DNA from: Sphingopyxis yananensis
Lineage (GTDB): Bacteria; Pseudomonadota; Alphaproteobacteria; Sphingomonadales; Sphingomonadaceae
Reading direction: 5' to 3'
Length of the DNA stretch: 64,000 nucleotides
NCBI RefSeq assembly: GCF_020687785.1
Contig: NZ_JAJEWI010000005.1
Location: 434,001-498,000, forward strand
Shown here: piece after piece, positions 38,859-48,540 of the stretch
Position numbering within the stretch: position 1 is the first letter of the stretch
Layout: the number at the start of each line of letters is the position of its first letter
Position numbers and translations under genes: made by a program
The notes under the pieces: generated by a model
What the model was told of the DNA's origin: nothing
Databases searched by the model: none
Seen by the model: the letters and a program-made list of their open reading frames with translations, nothing else

Positions 38859-40397
38859 ATGCATCCTGTCATGAAAAACGCCCTGTCTCCCATCTTCTGT
38901 TCGCCTATGTTGCTGGCTGTTTTGGCATGGTCGCTTCCCGCTGCTGCGGCGGATGCGCCGATTAGCGAGGCGGAATTGGCGGCGGATATCCGCATCATGG
39001 CCAGCGATGCGTTCGAAGGCCGCGCACCCGGAACGGCTGGGGAAATGCGCACCATTGCCCATATTGTGGGGACATGGGCGGCGGCAGGGTTAAAACCCCT
39101 AACAGGCAGTGCAACGCCGTGGTTGCAACCCGTGCCCTTGGTGGAAACCCACCAATTGGACGCCAGCCTTGCGTTTCAGATTGGGGATCACAAGCTGGTC
39201 TTGCCCGATCAAGATATCGCGCTGCGCGCCCGCACCGCGCAGGTCGCCATCGCCAATGCCCCGCTGATTTTCACCGGATATGGGGTGGATGGCACAGGCA
39301 AAGTGACGGGCGATGTCGCGGGCAAGGTGGTGATGATCTTGGGCGGCGATGCGCCGTTTCTGACCGATGCGCCCTCCCTTCGCCTGCGGCGCGAAATGCT
39401 GGCCAAAGCAGGGGCGGCGGCGGTGATTGTGGTGGCCGATATGTCGATGCCGTGGCTGCATTTGCGCGCTGCTTACCCCGCGCCCTTCACCCAGTTGGAT
39501 GATGGCAGGGTGGATGTGCCCTTTGATGCGATGGTCTCTTTGCGCGGCTTTGATGAATTAATGGGGAAAATGGGGCGTAAGGGTTCGTCGGTGCGGGACG
39601 CCGCCAGTGCCGCCAATTTCTGGATCGAGTCTTTGCCCATTACCGTGCAAATCGCGGCCTCGGCTGATGTGCGCCGCTATGCCAGTCACAATATTATCGG
39701 CCATTTGGCGGGCCGCAATTCTGACGGAAAATCAGTGGTTGTGATGGGCCATTGGGATCATTTGGGTATATGCCAGCCCGATGATAAACAAGATAAAATC
39801 TGCAACGGTGCGGTCGATAACGCCAGCGGCCTTGCGGTCATGAATGCCGTGGCCAAGCGGCTGGGGCAGGGGCCGCAATCCGACCGCGACATTTATTTTC
39901 TGGCCACCACTGCCGAGGAACAGGGCTTGCTGGGGGCCACTTATTTTGTCGATCATGCGCCAATGCCACGTGGCAATATCACCGCCGCGCTGAATCTGGA
40001 CACCGTCGCCATCGCCAAGCGGGGAAGCCCTGTGGCGGTGATTGGACGCGGACGCCCCGCTTATGATGCGAAAATCGCCAGCATCGCCGCCAGCATGGGC
40101 CGCAAAATGGATAAGGATGGCGAGGCCGACGCCTTTATTCGCCGCCAAGATGGATGGGCTTTTACGGCAAAAAATATCCCCGCCTTGATGGTCGGTGGCA
40201 GCTTTAGCGATATGGCATTGTTGGAAAAATTTTTGGGTAGCGATTATCACCGCGCGACCGATGAATTTAGCGACGCCGTGCCGCTGGGCGGGGCGGCAGA
40301 GGATGGGGATTTGCACGTCGCGTTGGTCCGCGCCTTTGCTGATCGCGGTCAATGGACGGGCGATGACGCTGGGGGCGCGGCGCCCGCCAAGCCATGA
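38859..40397 (+). CDS. M28 family zinc aminopeptidase, exported
   Basis: A 512-residue protein with a signal peptide ending after LPAAAA (about 31). A PA-like insert (about 120-260) precedes the M28 peptidase core. Zinc ligands are recognisable in VVMGHWDHLG, GAVDNASGLAVM, TTAEEQGLLG and LNLDTV, with a final His in SDYHRATDEF. It probably releases N-terminal amino acids from peptides in the periplasm or outside the cell. The frame is open further upstream, but ATG 38859 (or 38871) places the signal peptide at the N-terminus. Followed by a strong terminator. Confidence 0.85.
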   Translation: MHPVMKNALSPIFCSPMLLAVLAWSLPAAAADAPISEAELAADIRIMASDAFEGRAPGTAGEMRTIAHIVGTWAAAGLKPLTGSATPWLQPVPLVETHQLDASLAFQIGDHKLVLPDQDIALRARTAQVAIANAPLIFTGYGVDGTGKVTGDVAGKVVMILGGDAPFLTDAPSLRLRREMLAKAGAAAVIVVADMSMPWLHLRAAYPAPFTQLDDGRVDVPFDAMVSLRGFDELMGKMGRKGSSVRDAASAANFWIESLPITVQIAASADVRRYASHNIIGHLAGRNSDGKSVVVMGHWDHLGICQPDDKQDKICNGAVDNASGLAVMNAVAKRLGQGPQSDRDIYFLATTAEEQGLLGATYFVDHAPMPRGNITAALNLDTVAIAKRGSPVAVIGRGRPAYDAKIASIAASMGRKMDKDGEADAFIRRQDGWAFTAKNIPALMVGGSFSDMALLEKFLGSDYHRATDEFSDAVPLGGAAEDGDLHVALVRAFADRGQWTGDDAGGAAPAKP

Positions 40398-40412
40398 TTG
40401 CCATCATGCCAT

Positions 40413-40453
40413 AAAAAAGGGGCGCTTCCCAATAGGAAAGCGCCCCTTTTTTA
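40413..40453. terminator. Bidirectional intrinsic terminator (M28 peptidase/DAHP synthase)
   Basis: GGGGCGCTT (40419-40427) pairs with AAGCGCCCC (40438-40446). The stem is flanked by a run of six A on the left and six T on the right and sits between two convergent genes. Confidence 0.9.
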
Positions 40454-40468
40454 TGGTTTCCTGATCGC

Positions 40469-41845
40469 TTAGGCCGCGTCGCGGGCGCGATCGGTCATTT
40501 CTTGGTTGAGCATTTCTGCCAACAAGAAAGCCAATTCCAACGACTGACCTGCGTTTAAACGCGGGTCGCAATGCGTGTGGTAACGGTCGGCCAAGTCCAT
40601 TTGCGTCACGTCCATCGCGCCGCCCGTGCATTCGGTCACATTTTGGCCCGTCATCTCGATATGGATGCCGCCGCCATGCGTCCCTTCGGCGCGGTGTACC
40701 GCAAAGAAGCCGCGCACTTCGGACAAAATGCGTTCAAACGGGCGGGTCTTATACCCATTGTCCGTCTTGATGACATTGCCGTGCATCGGGTCACAAGACC
40801 ACACAACCGGATGGCCCGATTCCTTCACGGCGCGCACCAGCTTTGGCAGATGCGCTTCAATCTTGTCATGGCCATAGCGGGTAATCAGCGTCATGCGACC
40901 AGCGATATGATTGGGGTTCAGCGTGTCGAGCAAACGCAGCAAAGCGTCGGGTTCCAGCGAAGGACCACATTTCATGCCCACCGGATTGCCGATGCCGCGC
41001 AAATATTCGATATGCGCCGACCCTTCAAAGCGGGTGCGGTCGCCAACCCACAACATGTGCGCCGATGTGTCATACCAACCGCCAGTCAAGCTGTCCTGAC
41101 GGGTCAGGGCCTCTTCATACGGCAGCAACAAGGCTTCGTGGCTGGTATAGAAGCTGGTGCCCTTGATCTGGGGGACCGTTTCCGGCGTAATTCCGCACGC
41201 TTCCATAAAGGCCAAAGCTTCGGAAATACGGCTGGCGGTTTCCTGATATTTTGCGGCCCATGGGCTGCGGTCCATGAAATCATGGGTCCATGCATGAACC
41301 TGATGCAGGTTCGCATAACCACCGCCTGCAAAGGCGCGCAGCAGGTTCAGCGTCGCGGCTGCTTGGCTATAGGCCTTGACCATGCGCTGTGGATCGGGCG
41401 CGCGGCCACCAGCTTCAAACGCGATATCGTTAATGATATCACCGCGATAGCTGGGCAGTTCCACGCCGCCCACATCTTCCATATCCGCCGAACGCGGCTT
41501 GGCGAATTGGCCCGCCATACGGCCCAGCTTCACCACCGGCATTTTCGATGCGAAGGTCAGCACCACCGCCATTTGCAACAGCACACGGAAGGTATCGCGA
41601 ATATTGTTCGGATGAAATTCCGCAAAGCTTTCGGCGCAGTCGCCGCCTTGCAGCAAAAAGGCTTTGCCTTCGGCTACGCGGGCCAGTTCCTGCGTCAGAT
41701 CGCGGGCTTCGCCAGCAAAGACCAGCGGCGGATAAGCCGACAGTTCATGCTCTGCTTTGGCCAGCGCCGCTGCGTCCGTATAATTTGGCAACTGGCGAGC
41801 CTCGAAGTTGCGCCAGCTATTCGGTTGCCAATTTTGCGTCATCAT
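40469..41845 (-). CDS. 3-deoxy-7-phosphoheptulonate synthase, class II
   Basis: A 458-residue class II (plant/actinobacterial-type) DAHP synthase. Evidence is the N-terminal [39 protein letters not shown], the [14 protein letters not shown] substrate-binding stretch and WSCDPMHGN. It condenses phosphoenolpyruvate with erythrose 4-phosphate to open the shikimate pathway. The length is standard for class II and much longer than E. coli AroG/F/H. The ATGATG start follows AGAAGATGG. Confidence 0.95.
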   Translation of the reverse strand: MMTQNWQPNSWRNFEARQLPNYTDAAALAKAEHELSAYPPLVFAGEARDLTQELARVAEGKAFLLQGGDCAESFAEFHPNNIRDTFRVLLQMAVVLTFASKMPVVKLGRMAGQFAKPRSADMEDVGGVELPSYRGDIINDIAFEAGGRAPDPQRMVKAYSQAAATLNLLRAFAGGGYANLHQVHAWTHDFMDRSPWAAKYQETASRISEALAFMEACGITPETVPQIKGTSFYTSHEALLLPYEEALTRQDSLTGGWYDTSAHMLWVGDRTRFEGSAHIEYLRGIGNPVGMKCGPSLEPDALLRLLDTLNPNHIAGRMTLITRYGHDKIEAHLPKLVRAVKESGHPVVWSCDPMHGNVIKTDNGYKTRPFERILSEVRGFFAVHRAEGTHGGGIHIEMTGQNVTECTGGAMDVTQMDLADRYHTHCDPRLNAGQSLELAFLLAEMLNQEMTDRARDAA

Positions 41846-42147
41846 CCATCTTCTACTTTGCGTTTCGAATCGAACATTTCCATGGCGGTTATGCCTGTAC
41901 TAGGCAATGCGCGGGCGTGAATATTATGTCTTTGTTACCCGATGCACAGCGAAATCGCACGCATGGGATTTATTGTTGCCCTGATTGATAATTTTAAAAT
42001 GCTGGGCAACATCCTCCCCATATGGTCATCATGTTCGCCAAAATCTATGGTGGCGGTTCCCAACATGGCTCGCACGGCCTATTCCGTCAATGTCGTGAAA
42101 TTGTCACCACCATCGGGTGGATTGGCCAATAGGTGAAATGGAAAAAC
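41846..42147. other. Intergenic region between DAHP synthase and the ArsC/Spx-like gene
   Basis: About 300 bases between divergent genes. A 64-codon frame at 41942-42136 was examined and not accepted: it has no family resemblance and no ribosome binding site. The stretch should contain both promoters, but no clear -35/-10 pair was recognised. Confidence 0.35.
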
Positions 42148-42498
42148 ATGTCTGTGATTCTTTATGGAATTCCCAATTGCGATACCGTCAAAAAGGCGCG
42201 TCGTTGGCTGGATGATGCCGGTATCGCGCATCAATTTCATGATTTTCGCAAAAATGGTCTGGATGCCGACCTGCTGGGGCGCTGGATTGACGAGTTGGGC
42301 TGGGAAAAATTGCTGAACAAGGCGGGCACGACATTTCGCAAATTGCCAGATGATCAAAAGGCTGATCTGGACGCGAGCAAGGCCAAGGCCTTGATGCTGG
42401 ATCAGCCCGCCATGATCAAACGCCCAGTGCTTGATGCGAATGGAAGCCTGAGCGTTGGTTTCAAAGCCGATGATTATCAGGCCCGTTTCGCCGGATAG
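42148..42498 (+). CDS. ArsC/Spx family protein (YffB-like)
   Basis: This 116-residue thioredoxin-fold protein has an N-terminal YGIPNCDTVKKARRWLDDAG placing Cys11, and KRPVLDANG near the C-terminus. These are typical of the ArsC-related YffB/Spx group. Members act as glutathione-dependent reductases or are uncharacterised; true arsenate resistance is not implied without ars neighbours. A GTG five codons upstream is in frame, but ATG 42148 gives the family N-terminus. Next gene 35 bases downstream. Confidence 0.85.
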   Translation: MSVILYGIPNCDTVKKARRWLDDAGIAHQFHDFRKNGLDADLLGRWIDELGWEKLLNKAGTTFRKLPDDQKADLDASKAKALMLDQPAMIKRPVLDANGSLSVGFKADDYQARFAG

Positions 42499-42533
42499 CA
42501 CCGAATTTACAAATCCATCAAATGGGGGAATGA

Positions 42534-43637
42534 ATGACATGCTGGTCCCGATTGTCCGCACTGATCATGGTGGTGATGATCATGACGCTGCCTGAAACAC
42601 GGGGCATGGAACCTGCCCCTATTCCCCCAGCACCGCTTCATGGGGGGCCGCCGATTATTATTGCCCATCGCGGGGCATCGGGGGAACGGCCCGAACATAC
42701 GATGGCGGCCTATCAATTGGCGGTGGAACAGGGGGCGGATTTCATCGAACCGGACTTGGTGCTGACCAAAGACGGCGTGTTGGTGGCGCGGCATGAGAAT
42801 GAGATTGGTTCGACCACCAATGTCGCCGACCACCCCGAATTTGCCGACCGGAAAACGATTAAAATCATTGATGGGCAAAGCTATGATGGCTGGTTCACCG
42901 AGGATTTCACGCTGGCGGAGCTTCGCCGTTTGCGCGCCCGCGAACGCTTGCCCGCCCTGCGCGGCACAGCGCGGGACGGGGAGTTCCTCGTCCCGACATT
43001 TGAAGAAATATTAATCTGGCTGGCCAGCGTGAACCAAGCCCGCGCCCAGCAAGGTGGAATGCGGCCCATCGGTGTCTATCCCGAAACCAAACATCCCAGC
43101 TATTTTGCCAGCATAAATTTGCCGCACGAGACTCCGCTGCTGGGTCTGCTAGCGCAATTTGGTTATCAGGGCAGCGACGCGCCCGTGTTCATCCAAAGCT
43201 TTGAAGTCGGAAATTTACAGGCGATTCGCGCCAAATCCGATTTGCCGCTGATCCAATTGGTGTCGGCGGATGGCGGCCCTGCGGATCGTCCCGACCTTCG
43301 CTATGCGGATATGTTGACGCCCGATGGTCTGCGGGACGTTGCCCGCTATGCGACGGGTTTGGGACCGGAAAAATCCCTGGTTCTGCCGGTCGTCGACGGC
43401 ATGTTGTCCGCGCCGACACCCTTGGTGGCGCAGGCCCATCGGGCGGGGCTGCACGTGCATCCATGGACTATCCGGCGCGAGAATATCTTTCTGCCGCCCA
43501 GCCTGCGACAAGGCGATGACCCCGCCTCGCACGGCGATGTGGGAACAGAGATTGCCCAGTTTTTGGCCGCTGGCGTGGACGGAATTTTTACCGACAATGT
43601 CCCAGAATTGGTCCGTTCGCGGGATAAGATCCGCTGA
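42534..43637 (+). CDS. glpQ: Glycerophosphodiester phosphodiesterase, periplasmic GlpQ type
   Basis: A 367-residue GDPD-family TIM barrel behind a signal peptide (about 1-24, MVVMIMTLPETRG). Catalytic and metal residues fit the family: His45-Arg46 in AHRGASGERPEHT, Glu72 and Asp74 in EPDLVLTKDG, His87 in ARHEN. The insert typical of GlpQ lies around residues 95-165. It hydrolyses glycerophosphodiesters from lipid turnover to glycerol 3-phosphate and an alcohol. GGGGGAA precedes the ATG. Confidence 0.9.
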   Translation: MTCWSRLSALIMVVMIMTLPETRGMEPAPIPPAPLHGGPPIIIAHRGASGERPEHTMAAYQLAVEQGADFIEPDLVLTKDGVLVARHENEIGSTTNVADHPEFADRKTIKIIDGQSYDGWFTEDFTLAELRRLRARERLPALRGTARDGEFLVPTFEEILIWLASVNQARAQQGGMRPIGVYPETKHPSYFASINLPHETPLLGLLAQFGYQGSDAPVFIQSFEVGNLQAIRAKSDLPLIQLVSADGGPADRPDLRYADMLTPDGLRDVARYATGLGPEKSLVLPVVDGMLSAPTPLVAQAHRAGLHVHPWTIRRENIFLPPSLRQGDDPASHGDVGTEIAQFLAAGVDGIFTDNVPELVRSRDKIR

Positions 43638-43727
43638 AATCACGCAAAAACAGCAGTTTTGGTGCAATCCACGGACAGTGGTGATAAATATAGCGCCCAT
43701 AGCATCCTTTCGCTAGAAAGCGCGACC

Positions 43728-44591
43728 ATGTCTACATTGCCTAAAACGCTAACGCTCGACACATCGACCAGCCGTGCGAACCCGACGCCGCAGCCGATGA
43801 AGCGCCTCACGGTGCCCCGTATTCGCCAACGCAAAGGCGGTGAACCGCTGGTGATGCTGACCGCCTATACGGTGCGTCAGGCCCAGTTGCTGGACCCGCA
43901 TTGCGATATGTTGCTGGTGGGTGATTCGCTGGCACAGGTCATCTATGGTTTGCCCCACACCGTGGCTGTCACCATGGAAATGATGGCCTTGCATGGTGCC
44001 GCTGTTGTACGCGGTAGCTATCACGCCGCTGTGGTCGTGGATATGCCGTTCGGCAGCTATGAAGCCAGCCCAGAACAAGCGTTTAACAACGCGGCCCGCT
44101 TGCTAAAGGAAACGGGCGCTGCGGCGGTGAAATTGGAAGGTGGCCGTGTTATTGCCCCGACCATCGAATTTTTGACCCATCGCGGCATCCCCGTGATGGG
44201 CCATGTCGGCCTGACGCCCCAAGCCGTGAATATTTTGGGCGGCTATGGGGTTCGCGGCAAAAGCGACGAAGAAGCCCGCACCATTGTGGACGATGCCATC
44301 GCGATTTCCGAAGCGGGCGCCTTTGCCGTGGTGATCGAAGGGGTGCTGGAAAGCATCGCCATTGAAATCACAAGAAAAATTTCCTGCCCCACCATTGGAA
44401 TTGGCGCATCGGCGCAGTGTGATGGTCAGGTTTTGGTGTCCGACGACATGCTGGGCATGTTCGACCGCGTGCCCAAATTTGTGAAACGCTATGGCGATTT
44501 GGCAACGCAATATAGCGCGGCGGCCAAGCAATATGCCGACGATGTGCGGGACCGTTCATTCCCCACACAGGATCAAATTTATAAAGGCTGA
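43728..44591 (+). CDS. panB: 3-methyl-2-oxobutanoate hydroxymethyltransferase
   Basis: A 287-residue PanB. It has [27 protein letters not shown] (metal-binding DS), [28 protein letters not shown], and IEGV with the catalytic Glu. It makes ketopantoate from 2-oxoisovalerate and methylenetetrahydrofolate for pantothenate and CoA synthesis. The N-terminus is about 20 residues longer than minimal PanB. panC is not adjacent. The later gene coaD (56331) belongs to the same pathway but is unlinked. Confidence 0.95.
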   Translation: MSTLPKTLTLDTSTSRANPTPQPMKRLTVPRIRQRKGGEPLVMLTAYTVRQAQLLDPHCDMLLVGDSLAQVIYGLPHTVAVTMEMMALHGAAVVRGSYHAAVVVDMPFGSYEASPEQAFNNAARLLKETGAAAVKLEGGRVIAPTIEFLTHRGIPVMGHVGLTPQAVNILGGYGVRGKSDEEARTIVDDAIAISEAGAFAVVIEGVLESIAIEITRKISCPTIGIGASAQCDGQVLVSDDMLGMFDRVPKFVKRYGDLATQYSAAAKQYADDVRDRSFPTQDQIYKG

Positions 44592-44696
44592 TCATGGTGC
44601 GCCATGCGGCTGGGCGAAAGCGGTCTTTCGAAACGCTTGAGCGCAGCTTGCATGGCCGCTACAGCTTGCGCAACATGGGTATGCGCCGGCATACCG

Positions 44697-44722
44697 CGCG
44701 ACCGAATATCGCGACCGAATAT
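44697..44722 (+). repeat. Perfect 13-bp tandem duplication before the yfgM-like gene
   Basis: CGCGACCGAATAT occurs twice head to tail (44697-44709 and 44710-44722), immediately before the GGAGG ribosome binding site at 44726-44730. It may be a recent slippage duplication affecting the leader. Confidence 0.8.
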
Positions 44723-44735
44723 GATGGAGGTTTGA

Positions 44736-45491
44736 TTGGCCCTGAGCCCGACGAATGATGCGGCCCTGTTGCAGGAAGTCGACGAGGCTGTCCGCAAGGA
44801 CGAAATGATGGCCTTTATGAACCGTTATGGTCGCTGGCTTGCGCTTGCGCTTGTCGCGGCTTTGCTGGCCTTTGGCGGATATTTATTTTGGCAACACCGC
44901 CAAACAGAGGCGCGCGGGCTGCAAGCGGAACAATTTAGCGCCGCTATTGACAAGGTTGGCGCGGGTCAATTGGCCGAAGCCGACAAGCAATTAAAGGCTA
45001 TTTCTGCCGACGCTGGCCCAGCCTATCGTTCGGCGGCGCGCATTGAACAGGCCAATATCTTGGCCCGTTCTGGCAAAAATAAAGAAGCGGCGGCTATGTT
45101 GGCCGCGGTCGCCAGCGACACGAAAGTGGACGGCGGCCTACGCGATCTGGCGCTGATCCGTCAAACCGCGCTGGAACTGGATACGCTGAAACCCGAAGCG
45201 GTGATTGCGCGCCTGACGCCCATCGTGTCGGCCAAAGATCCGCAATCGGCATGGTTCGCCAGCGCGGCGGAGCTGACCGCCATTGCGCACTACCAATTGG
45301 GCCAGATGGACAAAGCTGGGGCCTTATTCGGCCAGATTGTAAAAACGCCTGATCTGGCACCATCATTGAAATCCCGCGCCGTGCAAATGGCGGGGATGTT
45401 GGGTGTGGATGCCGTCGTGGACGGTGCGGACCAAAAAGCGGCAGCCGCACAAAATGCTGGCGATGCGACCAAGACAGAAAGTTCAAACTGA
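44736..45491 (+). CDS. YfgM-like TPR membrane protein (UPF0070)
   Basis: This 251-residue protein has one transmembrane helix (about 33-52) near the N-terminus and a helical TPR-type periplasmic part (about 60-220). That is the layout of YfgM, which sits beside the BamB gene in many proteobacteria and works with the PpiD/SecYEG chaperone network. The start is TTG at 44736, chosen because a perfect GGAGG lies 5 bases upstream and no ATG fits. The stop is one base before bamB, so the two are co-translated. Confidence 0.82.
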   Translation: MALSPTNDAALLQEVDEAVRKDEMMAFMNRYGRWLALALVAALLAFGGYLFWQHRQTEARGLQAEQFSAAIDKVGAGQLAEADKQLKAISADAGPAYRSAARIEQANILARSGKNKEAAAMLAAVASDTKVDGGLRDLALIRQTALELDTLKPEAVIARLTPIVSAKDPQSAWFASAAELTAIAHYQLGQMDKAGALFGQIVKTPDLAPSLKSRAVQMAGMLGVDAVVDGADQKAAAAQNAGDATKTESSN

Positions 45492-45492
45492 T

Positions 45493-46827
45493 ATGGCATT
45501 TCGTCGTTTTGCATTGATGGCCGCTGTGCTGGCCCTTCCGCTCGCTGGTTGCGGCGCGATTAAGGGTAATGGCGGTCCGCGCACGCCCACCGTTGGCAAG
45601 CGCGTGTCGATCCTGTCCAATGACAATAGCATCAAGGTGGACCCGACACAGGAAGCGATTCCTGTCATTCTGCCGGAACCCATGACCAATGCGTCATGGG
45701 CGCAATCGGGCGGTAATGCATCGAAAACTCCAGGCCATCCGGCGCTGGCCGCATCGCGCAGCCAGATTTGGACGGCGCAAATCGCGGGCAACAGCAAGAC
45801 GCACCGTCTGGCATCATCGCCCGTCATTTTGGACAATCGCCTGTTCGTGATGGGCACCGATGCCGTGGTTTCGGCGTTCAGCGCCGACACCGGCCAGCGT
45901 TTGTGGAGCGCCAATATCGGCACCAGCAATACGCAATATCGCAATATTTTGTTCGGCGGCGGCGTCGGTGCAGAAGGCAATATTGTCTATGCCAGCAGCG
46001 GCGCGGGCGATGTCGCCGCGATCAACGCTGCGGACGGCAGCGTGATTTGGAAAAGCAAGCCCGGCGGCTTGCTGCGCGGTGCGCCTACGGTGGCCTATGG
46101 CTCGGTTTATGTGATCAGCCAAGACAATCAGATTTTCTCGTTAAACGCCAATGACGGCGCGGTGTTGTGGCAAGCCACGGCTTCATCCGAAGCGGGCAGC
46201 GTGTTTGGTGCGGCGTCGCCAGCGGCCGGACAATCGACGATTGTCGCGGGTTTTTCGTCTGGCGAAGTGCAAGCCTATCGCTATGAAAATGGCCGTGATT
46301 TGTGGGAAGATGCCTTGGCCCGCACTTCGATGGCATTGTCGGTATCGACGCTGACGGACGTCGACGCCGATCCGGTTGTCGATCGTGGCCGCGTCTTCGC
46401 TCTGGGTCAGGGTGGCCGTATGGCCAGCTATGACCTCTTGTCCGGCCAGCGCATTTGGGAAATCAGCATTGCCGGTATTTCCACCCCTTATGTGGTGGGT
46501 GACTGGGTCTATGCGATGACCGACGATGCCAAATTGATGGCGGTTGGACGCGGCAGCGGCAAGGTGCGTTGGTTGCAACAATTGGCGCGTTTCCGGGTAG
46601 AAACGGACAAAAAGAAAAAAGATCCCATTCGCTGGACTGGTCCGATTTTGGCTGGTGGCCGTTTGATTGCGGTGAACAGCGAAGGGCAGTTGGTAGAATT
46701 TTCGCCAACTGATGGATCGACCTTGGCCACCACCGAGTTTAAATCCGCAATTTCGCAATCCCCAGTGGTTGCCAATAATATGCTCTATATCCTCGAGGAT
46801 AATGGGCGTATTACGGCGTGGCGTTAA
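45493..46827 (+). CDS. bamB: Outer membrane protein assembly factor BamB
   Basis: A 444-residue lipoprotein with a type II signal peptide and lipobox LAGC (Cys20). It then forms an eight-bladed PQQ-like beta-propeller, visible as repeats ending in patterns such as DTGQRLWSANIG, DGSVIWKSKPG, DGAVLWQATAS and SGQRIWEISIAG. It supports BamA in inserting beta-barrel proteins. The frame extends 30 codons upstream into the YfgM-like gene, but ATG 45493 gives the lipoprotein N-terminus. Followed by der, as in many proteobacteria. Confidence 0.94.
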   Translation: MAFRRFALMAAVLALPLAGCGAIKGNGGPRTPTVGKRVSILSNDNSIKVDPTQEAIPVILPEPMTNASWAQSGGNASKTPGHPALAASRSQIWTAQIAGNSKTHRLASSPVILDNRLFVMGTDAVVSAFSADTGQRLWSANIGTSNTQYRNILFGGGVGAEGNIVYASSGAGDVAAINAADGSVIWKSKPGGLLRGAPTVAYGSVYVISQDNQIFSLNANDGAVLWQATASSEAGSVFGAASPAAGQSTIVAGFSSGEVQAYRYENGRDLWEDALARTSMALSVSTLTDVDADPVVDRGRVFALGQGGRMASYDLLSGQRIWEISIAGISTPYVVGDWVYAMTDDAKLMAVGRGSGKVRWLQQLARFRVETDKKKKDPIRWTGPILAGGRLIAVNSEGQLVEFSPTDGSTLATTEFKSAISQSPVVANNMLYILEDNGRITAWR

Positions 46828-46888
46828 GCCGCAATCATTTTCAAGCGGGGCCGTTTTGGCCTCGCTTCACTTTTAGGATAAGAAGATC

Positions 46889-48289
46889 ATGGCGCGACCC
46901 GCAACGATCGCAATCGTTGGTCGGCCCAATGTTGGCAAATCGACTCTGTTTAACCGTCTGGTCGGCAAGCGCCTTGCGTTGGTCGATGACCAGCCGGGCG
47001 TAACGCGCGACCGACGCGAAGGCGACGGCAAACTTTTGGGCTTGGAATTTCTGATCGTCGATACCGCTGGTTTCGAAGATTATGACGCCGCGACCTTGCC
47101 AGGCCGTATGCGCGTGCAAACCGAAAAGGCTGTGCGCGGTGCAGACGCCGCTTTGTTCATGGTCGATGCGCGCGACGGCGTGACGCCTTTGGACGAAGAA
47201 ATTGCGCGCTGGCTGCGCAGCGAAGACACGCCGATCATCCTATGCTGTAACAAAGCCGAAGGCCGCCAGGGCGAAAATGGCGTCATGGAAGCTTATAGCT
47301 TGGGTTTTGGCGAACCCATCGCGCTCAGCGCCGAACATGGCGGCGGCATGGTGGAATTGTTCCAAGCCCTTGCCCCGATCGTCGATCCGTTCATGGAAGC
47401 CAAAGCCATGGAAGACGCCGAGCGGGAGGCCTTGGCCCTCGCGATGGACGAAGAAGATGAAGGCCCACGCGGCCCGATGAAACTCGCCATTGTGGGGCGT
47501 CCGAATGCGGGCAAATCGACGCTGATCAACCGGATTATCGGCGAAGATCGCCTGATCACTGGCCCCGAAGCCGGCATTACCCGCGACAGCATTCGCGTGG
47601 AATGGACATGGGAAAATAATGGCGAAAGCCATGAAATCCAATTGTTCGACACCGCCGGAATGCGCAAGCGCGCCAAGGTTCAGGACAAGCTGGAAAAACT
47701 GTCGGTGGCCGACGCGCTGCACGCCGTCGACTTTGCCGAGGTGGTGGTGCTGCTGCTCGACGCGACCAAGGGTCTTGAGGCCCAAGATTTGCGCATCGCC
47801 GACAAGGTGCTCGAAGAAGGGCGCGCCTTGATCATCGCGCTCAACAAATGGGACATTGCCGAGGATCCATCCTCGCTGTTCAACGGCGTACGCGGGGCCT
47901 TGGAAGACGGCCTGTCGCAAATTAAGGGTGTGCCTTTGCTGTCCGTGTCCGGTGCGACGGGCAAGGGCATCGACACGCTGATCCGCGTGGCCTTTGAACA
48001 GCGCAAGATTTGGACCAGCCGCGTTCCGACCGGCCAACTTAACCGTTGGTTTGAAGCGGCTGTGGCAAACAACCCGCCGCCCGCGCCCGGTGGCCGCCGC
48101 ATCAAGCTGCGCTATATCACACAGGCGCGAACCCGCCCGCCGACGTTCGTGGTGTTCGGCACGCGGACGGACGAATTGCCCGCCAGCTATCACCGCTATT
48201 TGTCGAATGGTATGCGCAAAGAATTGGGCTTCCAAGGCGTGCCCATGCGGATGAACTTCCGTAACAGCAAAAACCCTTATGATGAATAA
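46889..48289 (+). CDS. der: GTPase Der (EngA)
   Basis: A 466-residue protein with two tandem G domains: GRPNVGKST (about 10-18) with DTAGFED, then GRPNAGKST (about 204-212) with DTAGMRKRAKV. A C-terminal KH-like domain ends in PMRMNFRNSKNPY. This double-GTPase plan is unique to Der, which is essential for 50S subunit maturation. An acidic linker (MDEEDEGP) joins the domains. It has AGGATAAGAAG upstream and is last but one in the yfgM-bamB-der-tusA run. Confidence 0.97.
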   Translation: MARPATIAIVGRPNVGKSTLFNRLVGKRLALVDDQPGVTRDRREGDGKLLGLEFLIVDTAGFEDYDAATLPGRMRVQTEKAVRGADAALFMVDARDGVTPLDEEIARWLRSEDTPIILCCNKAEGRQGENGVMEAYSLGFGEPIALSAEHGGGMVELFQALAPIVDPFMEAKAMEDAEREALALAMDEEDEGPRGPMKLAIVGRPNAGKSTLINRIIGEDRLITGPEAGITRDSIRVEWTWENNGESHEIQLFDTAGMRKRAKVQDKLEKLSVADALHAVDFAEVVVLLLDATKGLEAQDLRIADKVLEEGRALIIALNKWDIAEDPSSLFNGVRGALEDGLSQIKGVPLLSVSGATGKGIDTLIRVAFEQRKIWTSRVPTGQLNRWFEAAVANNPPPAPGGRRIKLRYITQARTRPPTFVVFGTRTDELPASYHRYLSNGMRKELGFQGVPMRMNFRNSKNPYDE

Positions 48290-48300
48290 GGCGGCCTAAG

Positions 48301-48504
48301 GTGACAGACGCCGTGGTGGTGGATGCGCGCGCGATGCGCTGTCCATGGCCAGTGCTGCGTCTGTCCCGCGCCATGCGGGGCGCGTCCTTGGTCCATATTT
48401 TGGCCGACGACCCGCAAGCTGAACGCGAATTCAACGCCTTGGCCCGCGAACAAGGCTGGGACATTTCCCCCTATGACGGCGGCTGGCTGGTTCAACGCCC
48501 CTAG
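48301..48504 (+). CDS. TusA/SirA-like sulfurtransferase
   Basis: A 67-residue protein with the family CPxP motif in MRCPWPVLRLSRAM (Cys14), followed by ADDPQAEREFNALAREQGW and a final beta-strand. It carries persulfide sulfur for thiolation reactions or acts as an uncharacterised homolog. The start is GTG 48301, 11 bases after der, with AAGGCGGCCTAAG upstream. Divergence from E. coli TusA is considerable, so tRNA 2-thiolation is not assured. Confidence 0.82.
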   Translation: MTDAVVVDARAMRCPWPVLRLSRAMRGASLVHILADDPQAEREFNALAREQGWDISPYDGGWLVQRP

Positions 48505-48540
48505 GGGCAGGCCCTAGCGCCGATTATTCCCTAGCGCGGA

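Noticed and set aside
40571-41920. A 449-codon forward frame opposite the DAHP synthase gene
   Set aside because: Antisense shadow of a class II DAHP synthase with full family motifs.
41942-42136. A 64-codon frame before the ArsC/Spx-like gene
   Set aside because: No ribosome binding site or recognisable motif; expected by chance in a 300-base gap.
42148-42498. Arsenate reductase for arsenic resistance
   Set aside because: Only the ArsC/Spx fold is present; there is no arsR, arsB or acr3 nearby.
44594-44758. A 54-codon basic frame between panB and the yfgM-like gene
   Set aside because: It runs into the next gene, has no ribosome binding site, and covers the tandem duplication; more likely leader sequence.
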